Shown here: positions 35,746-43,220 of the stretch, piece by piece | Numbering within the stretch: position 1 is the stretch's first letter | Layout of the letters: every line of letters starts with the position of its first letter | Assembly: GCF_030063355.1 (NCBI RefSeq) | Contig: NZ_JASISZ010000048.1 | Coordinates: forward strand, 1-64,000 | DNA from: Streptomyces sp. PH10-H1 | GTDB lineage: Bacteria; Actinomycetota; Actinomycetes; Streptomycetales; Streptomycetaceae | Reading direction: 5' to 3' | DNA: 64,000 nucleotides | Notes under the pieces: model-generated | Seen by the model: the letters and a program-made list of their open reading frames with translations, nothing else | Told to the model about the DNA's origin: nothing | Database searches by the model: none | Translations under genes and position numbers: made by a program

Positions 35746-36021
35746 ATGAGTTGGTTGTGGGCGATCATCCTCGGTCTCGTTCTGGGTCTCATCGCGAAGG
35801 CGATTCTTCCCGGAAAGCAGGCCATCCCGCTGTGGCTGACAGCGATCTTCGGCATGCTCGGCAGCATCCTGGGCAACTCGGTGGCGACCTGGATCGGCGT
35901 CAACGACACGGCGGGCATCGACTGGACCCGGCACCTGCTGCAGTTGCTCGGCGCCATCGCGGTGGTGGCCGTGGGCGACGGACTGTGGGCCGCGGTCAGA
36001 GGCAAGAAGGAAGCCGCCTGA
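35746..36021 (+). CDS. GlsB/YeaQ/YmgE family stress response membrane protein
   Basis: This is a 91-residue protein with three membrane helices (SWLWAIILGLVLGLIAKAILPGK, AIPLWLTAIFGMLGSILGNSVATWI, QLLGAIAVVAVGDGLWAAV). The GLIAKAILPGKQ motif matches the transglycosylase-associated (GlsB) family. A strong GAGGAGG ribosome site precedes the ATG by 6-8 bases. These proteins are induced by envelope or osmotic stress; role unknown. Divergent from DUF3099 with a 235-base intergenic region holding no other gene. Confidence 0.85.
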   Translation: MSWLWAIILGLVLGLIAKAILPGKQAIPLWLTAIFGMLGSILGNSVATWIGVNDTAGIDWTRHLLQLLGAIAVVAVGDGLWAAVRGKKEAA

Positions 36022-36050
36022 GCCTGAGCCCGGTCCGGCGGCCCCCGGAC

Positions 36051-36620
36051 TCAGACTGGGCGCTGCCGCAGACGTGCCGGCGGCACCCGGTCCGTCAGCC
36101 ACACTCCGTTGGCGCTCACCCGGAACACATGACCATCGGCGGCCAGCGCCGCCGCGTCCACCTCGATCACCGCAGGACGGCCGTGCCGTGAGCCCACGCG
36201 CACGGCCGTCTCCACGTCCGCCGACAGATGGACGTCCTGCCGGGTCATCGGCCGCAGCCCCTCCCGGAGGATCCGCGGCAGGGTCGTGGTCGCGGTGCCG
36301 TGGTAGAGCACAGCGGGGGGCTGCGCGGCGGCCAGGCCGAGGTCCACCTCGACCGAGTGCCCCTGGCTGGCCCGTATGCGGCGGCCGTCCGCCGAGTACT
36401 CGAAGCGCTTCTTGTTGTTCGTCGCGACGACATGGTCCAGCTCGGCGCGTGAGAACCGGCGGCCCGCCCGGCCGCAGGCGGCGATGAGCGCGTCCACCGC
36501 CACCCAGCCGCCCTCGCCGAGCGTCATCCCGATCGCTCCCGGGTTGTGCCGCAGCACCAGGGCCAGGAGCTTCGAGACGTTGACCGTCCGCTTCTCGTCC
36601 ATCGCCGCCATCTCGGTCAT
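36051..36620 (-). CDS. kptA: RNA 2'-phosphotransferase (KptA/Tpt1 family)
   Basis: This is a 189-residue protein. VSKLLALVLRHNPGAIGMTLGEGGWVAVDALI is the N-terminal KptA signature; LYHGTATTTLPRILREGLRPMTRQDVHLSADVETAVRVGSRHG holds the NAD-binding region with the conserved His and Arg residues. The enzyme moves an RNA 2'-phosphate to NAD+, yielding ADP-ribose 1,2-cyclic phosphate. Yeast uses it in tRNA splicing; the bacterial substrate is not established. Its start lies 8 bases after the TldE stop on the same strand, so the three genes may form one operon. Confidence 0.88.
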   Translation of the reverse strand: MTEMAAMDEKRTVNVSKLLALVLRHNPGAIGMTLGEGGWVAVDALIAACGRAGRRFSRAELDHVVATNNKKRFEYSADGRRIRASQGHSVEVDLGLAAAQPPAVLYHGTATTTLPRILREGLRPMTRQDVHLSADVETAVRVGSRHGRPAVIEVDAAALAADGHVFRVSANGVWLTDRVPPARLRQRPV

Positions 36621-36627
36621 CTCCGGG

Positions 36628-38022
36628 TCAGACCCCCTGGCTGACCGAACTCATGTTGAAGTCCGGGATGCGCATGGCCGGCGCCGCGGCCCGGGTGAAG
36701 TAGTCGCTCCACTCGCGCGGCAGCGTCCGCTCGGTGCGGCCCGTTTCGGTGACGCGGCCGAGCAGGTCCACCGGTGACTCGTTGAACCGGAAGTTGTTCA
36801 CCGCGCCCGTCACCTCGCCGTTCTCGACCAGATAAACGCCGTCCCGGGTGAGGCCGGTCAGCAGCAGTGTGGCCGGATCCACCTCGCGGATGTACCACAG
36901 GCAGGTCAGCAGCAGGCCGTACTCGGTGCCGGCGACCATCTCCTCCAGCGACTTGGTGCCGCCGCCGTCCAGGATCAGGTTGTCGGCGGCGGGGGTCACC
37001 GGCAGGCCGGTGAGGCCCGCGCTGTGCCGGGTGGTGAGCAGATGGGTGAGGACCCCGTCACGGATCCAGTCCACCGGGCCGACCGGGAGGCCGTTGTCGA
37101 ACACCGAGGAGTCGTCCCCCGAGGCGTGCGCGATCACGAACGGCGCCGACTCCAGGCCGGGCGCGTGGGGATCGCTGCGCAGCGACAGCGGCAGCTCGGA
37201 GAGCCGCTCGCCGACCCGGGTGCCACCGCCGGGCTTGCTGAACACGGTGCGGCCCTCGGCCGCGTCCCGGGCGGCGGACGACCACATCTGGTAGATCGCC
37301 AGATCCGCGACGGCGGTCGGCGGCAGCAGGGTCTCGTACCGGCCGGCGGGCAGCTCGATACGGCGTTCCGCCCAGGCCAGCCGCTGCGCGAGCTCCGCGT
37401 CGAGTGCCGCCGGGTCGACGTCCTTGAAGTCCCGGGTCGAGGCCCCGGCCCAGGCCGAGCGGGAGCGGTCCGGCGACTTGGCGTTGAGCTCCATGGTGCC
37501 GTTCGGCTGGTCGTGCCGCAGCCGCAGTCCGGTGGAGGTGCCGAGGTAGGCGGAGGTGACCGAGTGGAACGCGAAGCCGTACAGCTGCCGTCCGCCGGCC
37601 CGCGCCGTCGCGAAGGACTCGCCCAGCGCGGGGGCGAACGACCCGAAGACCTCGGAGGAGGTCTCGGCGGGCGGCTCGGTGAAGCCGGCGGAGTGCGGGG
37701 TTCCCTCGACCAGCGGCTGGGCGTCCTCGGCCGGCTCCGCGGCACGGGCCGCCGCCTCCGCGGCACGGACCAGCGGCTCCAGGTCGTCGGCGGTCACCGC
37801 GGACCGGGACACCACACCGGAGGCGGCGCCCTGCGAGCCGTTCACCGTCGCGATGACGGTGAGGGTACGGCCCCGGGTCACCCCGTTGGTGGTCAGCGCG
37901 TTGCCCGCCCAGCGCAGGTTGGCACTGGACTCCTCATCGGCGATGACGACGCAGCCGTCGGCGCGGGACAGCGCCAGGGCGCGCTCGACGATCTCGTGCG
38001 GCGCGGTAGTACGCGGGCTCAT
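36628..38022 (-). CDS. tldE: TldE/PmbA family protein (metallopeptidase partner of TldD)
   Basis: This is a 464-residue protein from ATG 38022, with AGGAGG seven bases upstream. It matches the TldE/PmbA subfamily: the N-terminal SADGCVVIADEESSANLRWAGNALTTNGV and C-terminal GGGTKSLEEMVAGTEYGLLLTCLWYIREVDPATLLLTGLTRDGVYLVENGEV. It lacks the HExxH motif, which is expected: TldE is the non-catalytic half of the TldD/TldE heterodimer. Together they degrade unfolded peptides and cleave leader peptides of RiPPs. The duplicated junction to tldD is described separately. Confidence 0.88.
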   Translation of the reverse strand: MSPRTTAPHEIVERALALSRADGCVVIADEESSANLRWAGNALTTNGVTRGRTLTVIATVNGSQGAASGVVSRSAVTADDLEPLVRAAEAAARAAEPAEDAQPLVEGTPHSAGFTEPPAETSSEVFGSFAPALGESFATARAGGRQLYGFAFHSVTSAYLGTSTGLRLRHDQPNGTMELNAKSPDRSRSAWAGASTRDFKDVDPAALDAELAQRLAWAERRIELPAGRYETLLPPTAVADLAIYQMWSSAARDAAEGRTVFSKPGGGTRVGERLSELPLSLRSDPHAPGLESAPFVIAHASGDDSSVFDNGLPVGPVDWIRDGVLTHLLTTRHSAGLTGLPVTPAADNLILDGGGTKSLEEMVAGTEYGLLLTCLWYIREVDPATLLLTGLTRDGVYLVENGEVTGAVNNFRFNESPVDLLGRVTETGRTERTLPREWSDYFTRAAAPAMRIPDFNMSSVSQGV

Positions 38023-38132
38023 CGGCCGGCCTCCTGCGTCGTGTTGAGGCTGTGTCTTCCCGGGGGGCGACCCCCGGACCCCCGGCTGGGGGCTGCGGCG
38101 GCAGGGGTCGCCCGTGGCGGTACCGCGTTCAT
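38019..38132 (-). CDS. 37-residue coupling ORF between tldD and tldE
   Basis: An ATG at 38132 with AGGAGG upstream opens a 37-codon frame that ends in a TGA overlapping the tldE ATG. The same ATGA arrangement occurs at the tldD stop. The last residues (LNTTQEAGR) repeat the TldD C-terminus because the junction sequence is duplicated. The middle (RGSGGRPPGRH) comes from a hairpin-forming insert. It probably arose as a by-product of the insertion and keeps translation coupled; a real peptide product is unproven. Confidence 0.4.
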   Translation of the reverse strand: MNAVPPRATPAAAAPSRGSGGRPPGRHSLNTTQEAGR

Positions 38133-38159
38133 CGGCCTGCCTCCTGCGTCGTGTTGAGG
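38020..38159. repeat. 30-bp direct repeat flanking a hairpin insert at the tldD-tldE junction
   Basis: A 30-base sequence occurs at 38020-38049 and 38130-38159 with a single mismatch, 110 bases apart. Each copy contains the last codons of the upstream gene, its ribosome site and an ATG. The roughly 80 bases between contain two nested perfect hairpins: GGGCGACCCC (38065-38074) with 38104-38113, and CCCCC/GGGGG (38079-38083, 38088-38092). Confidence 0.75.
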
Positions 38160-39652
38160 ATGTTGACACCGCGGAACAGTGCGGACGGGCAGCCGTGGCT
38201 CACGGCCGCGACCTGGCCGGGCTGGGCCTTGCCGCAGTTGAAGGCGCCGCCGAGCACATACGTCTGCGGGCCGCCGACGGCTTCCATCGAGCCCCAGAAG
38301 TTGGTGGTGGTGGCCTGGTAGGCGACATCCTTGAGCTGGCCCGCGAGCCGGCCGTTCTCGATCCGGAAGAACCGCTGGCCGGTGAACTGGAAGTTGTACC
38401 GCTGCATGTCGATCGACCAGGAGCGGTCGCCGACGATGTAGATGCCGCGCTCGACGCCGCCGATCAGCTCCTGCGTCGAGGGTCCGTCCTGCGCGGGCCG
38501 GAGCGATACGTTCGCCATCCGCTGGACCGGCACATGGCCGGGGGAGTCGGCGTAGGCGCAGCCGTTGGACCGCTCGAAGCCGGTGAGCTTCGCGATCCGG
38601 CGGTCCAGCTGGTACCCGACCAGGGTGCCGTCCTTCACCAGGTCCCAGGACTGCCCGGCCACGCCCTCGTCGTCGTATCCGATGGTGGCAAGGCCGTGCT
38701 CCGCGGTGCGGTCACCGGTGACGTTCATCAGTGGGGAGCCGTACTTCAGGGTGCCCAACTGGTCGAAGGTCGCGAAGGAGGTGCCCGCGTAGGCCGCCTC
38801 GTAGCCCAGCGCGCGGTCCAGCTCCGTCGCGTGGCCGATCGACTCGTGAATGGTCAGCCACAGATTGGACGGGTCCACGACGACGTCGTACGAACCGGCC
38901 TCCACCGAGGGCGCGCGCATTTTCTCCGCGAGCAGGGCCGGGATCTCCGCGAGTTCCGTGTCCCAGTCCCAGCCGGTGCCGGTCAGGTACTCCCAGCCGC
39001 GGCCGGCCGGCGGGGCGAGGGTGCGCATGGAGTCGAATTCGCCGGAGCCGGGGTCCACCGCGACCGCCGTGAGCTGCGGGTGCAGCCGCACCCGCTGCTG
39101 GGTGGTGCTGGTGCCCGAGGTGTCCGCGTAGAACTTGTTCTCCTGGACCGTCAGCAGGGACGCGTCCGCGTGCGCGACGCCTTCCGCCGCGAGCAGCCGG
39201 CTGCTCCAGTCGGCGAGCAGCGCGGTCTTCTCGGCGTCCGGCACGTCGAAGGGGTTGATCCCGTACTCGGAGACCCACACCTTCTCCGCGTGCACCGGTT
39301 CGTCCGCGAGCTCGACCCGTTCGTCGGATCCCGCGGCCGCGATCACCTTCGCCGACAGCCGCGCCATGGCGACCGCCTGGCCCGCCACCCGCGCCGCCGC
39401 GTCCATGCTCAGGTCGACGCCGGACGCGAAGCCCCAGGCGCCGCCGTGCACGACGCGGACCGCGTAGCCCGTGTCCGTGTCGTCCGACGAGCCGGCCGGT
39501 CTGGCGTCCCGCAGCCGGCAGGCGGCGCTGCGGACGCGTTCGAAACGGAAGTCCGCGTGATCCGCGCCGAGCGCGCGGGCACGGGCGAGCGCCGCGTCGG
39601 CCAGCGCCCGCAATGGCAGCGCCAGGAATGACTGATCGACCTCGTGCGGCAC
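38129..39652 (-). CDS. tldD: TldD family metallopeptidase
   Basis: This is a 507-residue protein from GTG 39652 with GGGGGAGG five bases upstream. HESIGHATE (about residues 264-272) is the zinc-binding HExxxH motif of TldD. The further conserved blocks are DPSNLWLTIHESIGHATELDRALGYEAAYAGTSF, TIGYDDEGVAGQSWDLVKDGTLVGY and SNGCAYADSPGHVPVQRMANVSL. It works as a heterodimer with TldE encoded just downstream. The tldD stop overlaps an ATG with the sequence ATGA, the first half of the duplicated junction. Confidence 0.9.
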   Translation of the reverse strand: MPHEVDQSFLALPLRALADAALARARALGADHADFRFERVRSAACRLRDARPAGSSDDTDTGYAVRVVHGGAWGFASGVDLSMDAAARVAGQAVAMARLSAKVIAAAGSDERVELADEPVHAEKVWVSEYGINPFDVPDAEKTALLADWSSRLLAAEGVAHADASLLTVQENKFYADTSGTSTTQQRVRLHPQLTAVAVDPGSGEFDSMRTLAPPAGRGWEYLTGTGWDWDTELAEIPALLAEKMRAPSVEAGSYDVVVDPSNLWLTIHESIGHATELDRALGYEAAYAGTSFATFDQLGTLKYGSPLMNVTGDRTAEHGLATIGYDDEGVAGQSWDLVKDGTLVGYQLDRRIAKLTGFERSNGCAYADSPGHVPVQRMANVSLRPAQDGPSTQELIGGVERGIYIVGDRSWSIDMQRYNFQFTGQRFFRIENGRLAGQLKDVAYQATTTNFWGSMEAVGGPQTYVLGGAFNCGKAQPGQVAAVSHGCPSALFRGVNILNTTQEAGR

Positions 39653-39854
39653 AGCGGCCTCCCCCTTCGCCCAATTCGACAGGTCTGCGCAGTGAATCAT
39701 GCCCGTCGGACAGTCCGGACTGCCAGGGCGTTTCCGGTGCGCCTCCGGATTCCATGATGCTCCGTCAGAAGGCGATGGGAGCAGGCCTCTTGTTGTTGGT
39801 CTAGGCCAATCCTATGCTCATGGCTGCTGTCCACCCTCGCCCCTGTCCGCAGTG

Positions 39855-39890
39855 CACGAGAAACAGCACGAGAAACAGCACGAGAAGGAG
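39855..39890. repeat. Three 12-bp tandem repeats before the LPMO gene
   Basis: CACGAGAAACAG occurs at 39855-39866 and 39867-39878, and CACGAGAAGGAG at 39879-39890. The last unit supplies the GAAGGAG ribosome site for the ATG at 39899. So a repeated unit has diverged into the ribosome site. Confidence 0.65.
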
Positions 39891-39898
39891 CCCCCCCC

Positions 39899-40837
39899 AT
39901 GCCAGCACCCCACATGCCAGCACCCCACCTCCCCGCACTTCCAGGAATCCCCGCACTCCCCGCACTCCGCCGAGCGGCGGCGATCGGTGCCGCGGGCGCC
40001 GCCTCGCTGATGCTCGTCGCGCTCACCCCCGTACCGGCCAGCGCGCACGGCGCCCTGAGCAGCCCCGTCAGCCGGATCTCCGCCTGCTACGCGCAAGGCC
40101 CCGAGCACCCGCAGTCGCAGGTCTGCAAGGACCTGGTCGCCATGAGCGGCACCCAGCCGCTATACGACTGGAACGAGGTGAACATCGCCAACGCCGACGG
40201 TCACAGCCGGGAGATCATCCCCGACGGCAAGCTGTGTTCGGCGAACCGCGACAAGTACAAGGCCCTCGACATGGCCCGCACCGACTGGCGCGCCACCAGC
40301 GTCGCCCCCGGTGCGTTCAACGTCGGCTTCCGCGTCACCGCGCCCCACCGCGGTGTCATGACCCTGTACATCACCAAGGCCGGCTACGACCCGACCCAGC
40401 CGCTCAAGTGGTCCGACCTGGACACCACCCCGATCGCCACCTACACGACCACGGCCTCCGCGCCGAGCGGCTACTACAACTTCACCGCGACGCTGCCCAG
40501 CCGGTCCGGCCGGCACCTGATCTACCAGGTCTGGCAGCGCACCGACAGCCCGGAGGCGTTCTACGGCTGCTCCGATGTCGTCTTCGGACAGGGCACCGCC
40601 GCCGCGGCCCCCGCCGCGCCGAGCGACCAGCAGATCGCCGCCGGAGTGAGCCGGTCGACGGTCAGCCACCACGGCCACGGCGGGGACACGTCCCTCGTCA
40701 CGCGGAACGCGGCAGCGAGCGGCCGGACCGCCGGCACCCTCACGACGGCACTCGGCGGCAGCGCCGTCCTCGCCGCGGGAGCCGTCGGAATGATCCTCCG
40801 CGGCCGCCGCCGGACGGCGTCCGGCACGAAGGCGTAA
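39899..40837 (+). CDS. AA10 lytic polysaccharide monooxygenase with C-terminal membrane anchor
   Basis: This is a 312-residue protein. The signal peptide ends ...VALTPVPASA, followed by HGALSS, so mature His1 forms the copper histidine brace with the His in VTAPHRGVM. The catalytic domain reaches about residue 235 (CSDVVFGQG). There is no carbohydrate-binding module. Instead a Ser/Thr/His-rich linker leads to a final hydrophobic helix (ALGGSAVLAAGAVGMILRGRRR), suggesting membrane anchoring; no LPxTG is seen. AA10 enzymes oxidise chitin or cellulose. The N-terminus has a repeated AP-H motif (MPAPHMPAPHLP). Confidence 0.88.
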   Translation: MPAPHMPAPHLPALPGIPALPALRRAAAIGAAGAASLMLVALTPVPASAHGALSSPVSRISACYAQGPEHPQSQVCKDLVAMSGTQPLYDWNEVNIANADGHSREIIPDGKLCSANRDKYKALDMARTDWRATSVAPGAFNVGFRVTAPHRGVMTLYITKAGYDPTQPLKWSDLDTTPIATYTTTASAPSGYYNFTATLPSRSGRHLIYQVWQRTDSPEAFYGCSDVVFGQGTAAAAPAAPSDQQIAAGVSRSTVSHHGHGGDTSLVTRNAAASGRTAGTLTTALGGSAVLAAGAVGMILRGRRRTASGTKA

Positions 40838-40882
40838 CGAGCTGCCCTGCGATAGGGAGCGGGGCCGGTCGTAAGCCCTCGA

Positions 40883-40923
40883 CTGTCGGGACCCGACAGG
40901 GACAGCCTTATGCCCCTGTCGGG
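40883..40923 (+). promoter_or_regulatory. Mutually exclusive hairpins upstream of fabG
   Basis: CTGTCGGG (40883-40890) can pair with CCCGACAG (40892-40899), and CCCGACAGGG (40892-40901) can pair instead with CCCTGTCGGG (40914-40923). The middle arm is shared, so the two hairpins exclude each other. This resembles an attenuator, or simply overlapping terminators after the LPMO gene. It lies about 75-115 bases before the fabG start. Confidence 0.4.
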
Positions 40924-40997
40924 CCCGGTTCCCTGTAACGGTGCCTGGAACGATAGTTTTCGTGGAGATAGCCACAACTATGGGAAAGGGTGATCCG

Positions 40998-41702
40998 TTG
41001 AGCCGCTCGGTTCTCGTCACCGGAGGAAACCGGGGCATCGGCCTCGCCATCGCCCAGGCCTTCGCCGACGCCGGCGACAAGGTCGCCATCACGTACCGCT
41101 CGGGCGAACCACCCCAGGGCTTCCTCGCGGTGAAGTGCGACATCACGGACGCCGAGCAGGTCGAGCAGGCCTTCAAGGAGATCGAGGAGAAGCACGGCGC
41201 GGTCGAGGTGCTGGTGGCCAACGCCGGTGTCACCCGCGACCAGCTGTTGCTCCGGATGACGGATGAGGACTTCACCTCCGTCCTGGACACCAACCTCACG
41301 GGCACCTTCCGCGTCGTCAAGGCCGCCGCCCGGAAGATGCTCCGCGCCCGCAAGGGACGCATCGTGCTCATCTCCTCGGTCGTCGGGCTGCTGGGCTCTG
41401 CGGGCCAGTCGAACTACGCCGCCTCCAAGGCAGGCCTGGTCGGCTTCGCCCGCTCCCTCGCCCGCGAGCTCGGCTCGCGCAACATCACCGTGAACGTCGT
41501 CGCCCCCGGCTTCGTGGACACCGACATGACCCGCTCGCTCAGCGACGAGCAGCGAACGAACATCGTCGGCCAGATCCCGCTGGGCCGTTACGCGCAGACC
41601 GCGGAGATCGCCTCCTCGGTCCGTTTTCTCGCCTCCGACGAGGCCGCATACATCACTGGTGCCGTCATTCCCGTAGACGGCGGATTGGGCATGGGTCACT
41701 GA
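40998..41702 (+). CDS. fabG: 3-oxoacyl-[ACP] reductase FabG
   Basis: This is a 234-residue SDR starting at TTG 40998 (AAAGGG about 8 bases upstream); the start SRSVLVTGGNRGIG matches the known actinobacterial form. Motifs: TGGNRGIG (cofactor), NAGVTRD, Ser in LISSVVG, and YAASKAG (catalytic Tyr/Lys, about 145-149). The C-terminus YITGAVIPVDGGLGMGH is typical. It reduces beta-ketoacyl-ACP with NADPH in fatty-acid elongation. The next gene, fabI, starts 6 bases after its stop. Confidence 0.93.
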   Translation: MSRSVLVTGGNRGIGLAIAQAFADAGDKVAITYRSGEPPQGFLAVKCDITDAEQVEQAFKEIEEKHGAVEVLVANAGVTRDQLLLRMTDEDFTSVLDTNLTGTFRVVKAAARKMLRARKGRIVLISSVVGLLGSAGQSNYAASKAGLVGFARSLARELGSRNITVNVVAPGFVDTDMTRSLSDEQRTNIVGQIPLGRYAQTAEIASSVRFLASDEAAYITGAVIPVDGGLGMGH

Positions 41703-41707
41703 TCACC

Positions 41708-42478
41708 ATGAGTGGAATTCTCGAAGGCAAGCGCATCCTGATCACCGGCGTGCTGATGGAGTCCTCCATCGCGTTCCACACCGCCCGGCTGGCACAGGAG
41801 CAGGGCGCTGAGATCATCCTCACCGCCTTCCCGCGGCCCACCCTGACCGAGCGCATCGCCAGGAAGCTGCCCAAGCCCACCAAGGTCATTGAGCTGGACG
41901 TGACCAACGCCGAGCACCTCGGTTCGCTCGCGGACACGGTCCGCGCCGAGCTCGGCAGCCTGGACGGCGTGGTGCACTCCATCGGCTTCGCGCCGCAGGA
42001 CGCGCTGGGCGGCAACTTCCTCAACGCCCCGTGGGAGTCCGTCGCCACCGCGATGCACGTCTCGGCGTTCTCGCTGAAGTCGCTCACCATGGCGTGCCTG
42101 CCGCTGATGAGCAACGGCGGCGGCTCGGTCGTCGGCCTCACGTTCGACGCCCAGTACGCGTGGCCGCAGTACGACTGGATGGGCCCGGCCAAGGCCGCGC
42201 TGGAGGCGACCTCCCGCTACCTCGCCCGTGACCTGGGCAAGCAGAACATCCGCTGCAACCTGATCTCGGCCGGGCCGATCGGTTCCATGGCCGCCAAGTC
42301 CATCCCGGGCTTCTCGGAGCTCGCGGACGTCTGGAACCACCGCTCCCCGCTGGAATGGGACATGTCCGACCCCGACCCTGCCGGCCGTGGTGTCGTCGCC
42401 CTGCTCTCCGACTGGTTCCCGAAGACCACCGGCGAGATCGTGCACGTCGACGGCGGTCTGCACGCTGTCGGTGCGTAG
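41708..42478 (+). CDS. fabI: Enoyl-[ACP] reductase FabI (InhA type)
   Basis: This is a 256-residue protein. GVLMESSIAFHTARLAQEQGAEI is the InhA-like NADH-binding start; FDAQYAWPQYDWMGPAKAALEA carries the catalytic Tyr-x6-Lys, and LISAGPIGSMAAKSIPGF follows. This matches the Mycobacterium InhA type rather than short FabL/FabV. It reduces the trans-2-enoyl-ACP double bond, the last step of each cycle, and would be the target of isoniazid/triclosan-type inhibitors. It forms an operon with fabG and ends before a strong hairpin. Confidence 0.93.
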   Translation: MSGILEGKRILITGVLMESSIAFHTARLAQEQGAEIILTAFPRPTLTERIARKLPKPTKVIELDVTNAEHLGSLADTVRAELGSLDGVVHSIGFAPQDALGGNFLNAPWESVATAMHVSAFSLKSLTMACLPLMSNGGGSVVGLTFDAQYAWPQYDWMGPAKAALEATSRYLARDLGKQNIRCNLISAGPIGSMAAKSIPGFSELADVWNHRSPLEWDMSDPDPAGRGVVALLSDWFPKTTGEIVHVDGGLHAVGA

Positions 42479-42486
42479 TGCCGTTG

Positions 42487-42534
42487 TCCTCAAACGCCGG
42501 ACGGGCTGATTTCAGCCCGTCCGGCGTTTGAGGA
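42487..42534. terminator. Long perfect bidirectional stem-loop
   Basis: This is a perfect 23-base stem (42487-42509 with 42512-42534), nearly no loop. It follows fabI by 8 bases, and its right arm includes the stop and last codons (LKRRTG) of the convergent GntR gene. So it is at once a terminator for both genes and part of a coding region. Confidence 0.85.
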
Positions 42535-43198
42535 ACCGGCAGTGGAACGCGTGCGCGCCCGCCTCGGCGGCGGCCGCGTCACTGTCACCCGCGCGAATCG
42601 CCTCGACCAGCCGGGCGTGGTCCAGATGGTCCTCGGGCCGCAGCTCCTCGCCGACGTCCGCGCGCAGGAAGGCCCGCAGCACCTCGCCGAAGTCCGCGTA
42701 GAGCTCGACCAGCACATCGTTGTGCGAGGCGCCGACGACCGCCAGGTGCAGCGTCGCGTCCGCGTCGACGAACGCGGCGGAGTCACCCGACTTCCAGGCC
42801 CGCTCGCGGCGCTCCAGCAGGGCGTCGAGATGGAGCAGATCACGTTCGGTGCGGCGCTGTGCGGCCAGCCCGGCCGCCGATGCCTCCAGGGCGCTGCGCA
42901 GTTCGGCGACATGCCGCGGGTCGGCGTCCGCGAAGCGGCGGTGCATGACGCCCGCCAGCTCGCTGGTGGCCCGTACATACGTGCCGGAGCCCTGCCGGAT
43001 GTCGAGCAGCCCGTTGTGCGCCAGGGCCCTGACCGCCTCGCGGACGGTGTTACGGGCGACGCCCAGCTGCTCCACCAGCTCGGGCTCGGTCGGGATGCGC
43101 GAGCCGACCGGCCACTCGCCCGACGTGATCTGGGTACGCAGCCGGGTGATCACCTGGTCGGCGAGCGTGGACTGCCGGGGGAGTGGATCCATATTCAT
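42512..43198 (-). CDS. GntR/FadR family transcriptional regulator
   Basis: This is a 228-residue protein. The N-terminal winged helix-turn-helix is VITRLRTQITSGEWPVGSRIPTEPELVEQLGVARNTVREAVRALAHNGLLDIRQGSGTYV. The FCD ligand-binding domain follows (ELRSALEASAAGLAAQRRTERDL). It is divergent from an MFS exporter gene, and CCCATCA-N5-TGATGGG (43199-43217) lies between, with only single bases to each gene. It probably represses that exporter and itself. Its stop codon sits inside the terminator hairpin. Confidence 0.88.
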   Translation of the reverse strand: MNMDPLPRQSTLADQVITRLRTQITSGEWPVGSRIPTEPELVEQLGVARNTVREAVRALAHNGLLDIRQGSGTYVRATSELAGVMHRRFADADPRHVAELRSALEASAAGLAAQRRTERDLLHLDALLERRERAWKSGDSAAFVDADATLHLAVVGASHNDVLVELYADFGEVLRAFLRADVGEELRPEDHLDHARLVEAIRAGDSDAAAAEAGAHAFHCRFLKRRTG

Positions 43199-43217
43199 CC
43201 CATCATTCTATGATGGG
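43199..43217. promoter_or_regulatory. GntR operator overlapping the -10 of the MFS gene
   Basis: CCCATCA-TTCTA-TGATGGG is a perfect 7-5-7 palindrome directly adjacent to the GntR ATG. It overlaps the TATGAT -10 box (43209-43214) of the MFS gene, whose ATG at 43221 lies 7 bases after the box. Binding there would block transcription of the exporter. Confidence 0.7.
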
Positions 43218-43220
43218 CGC

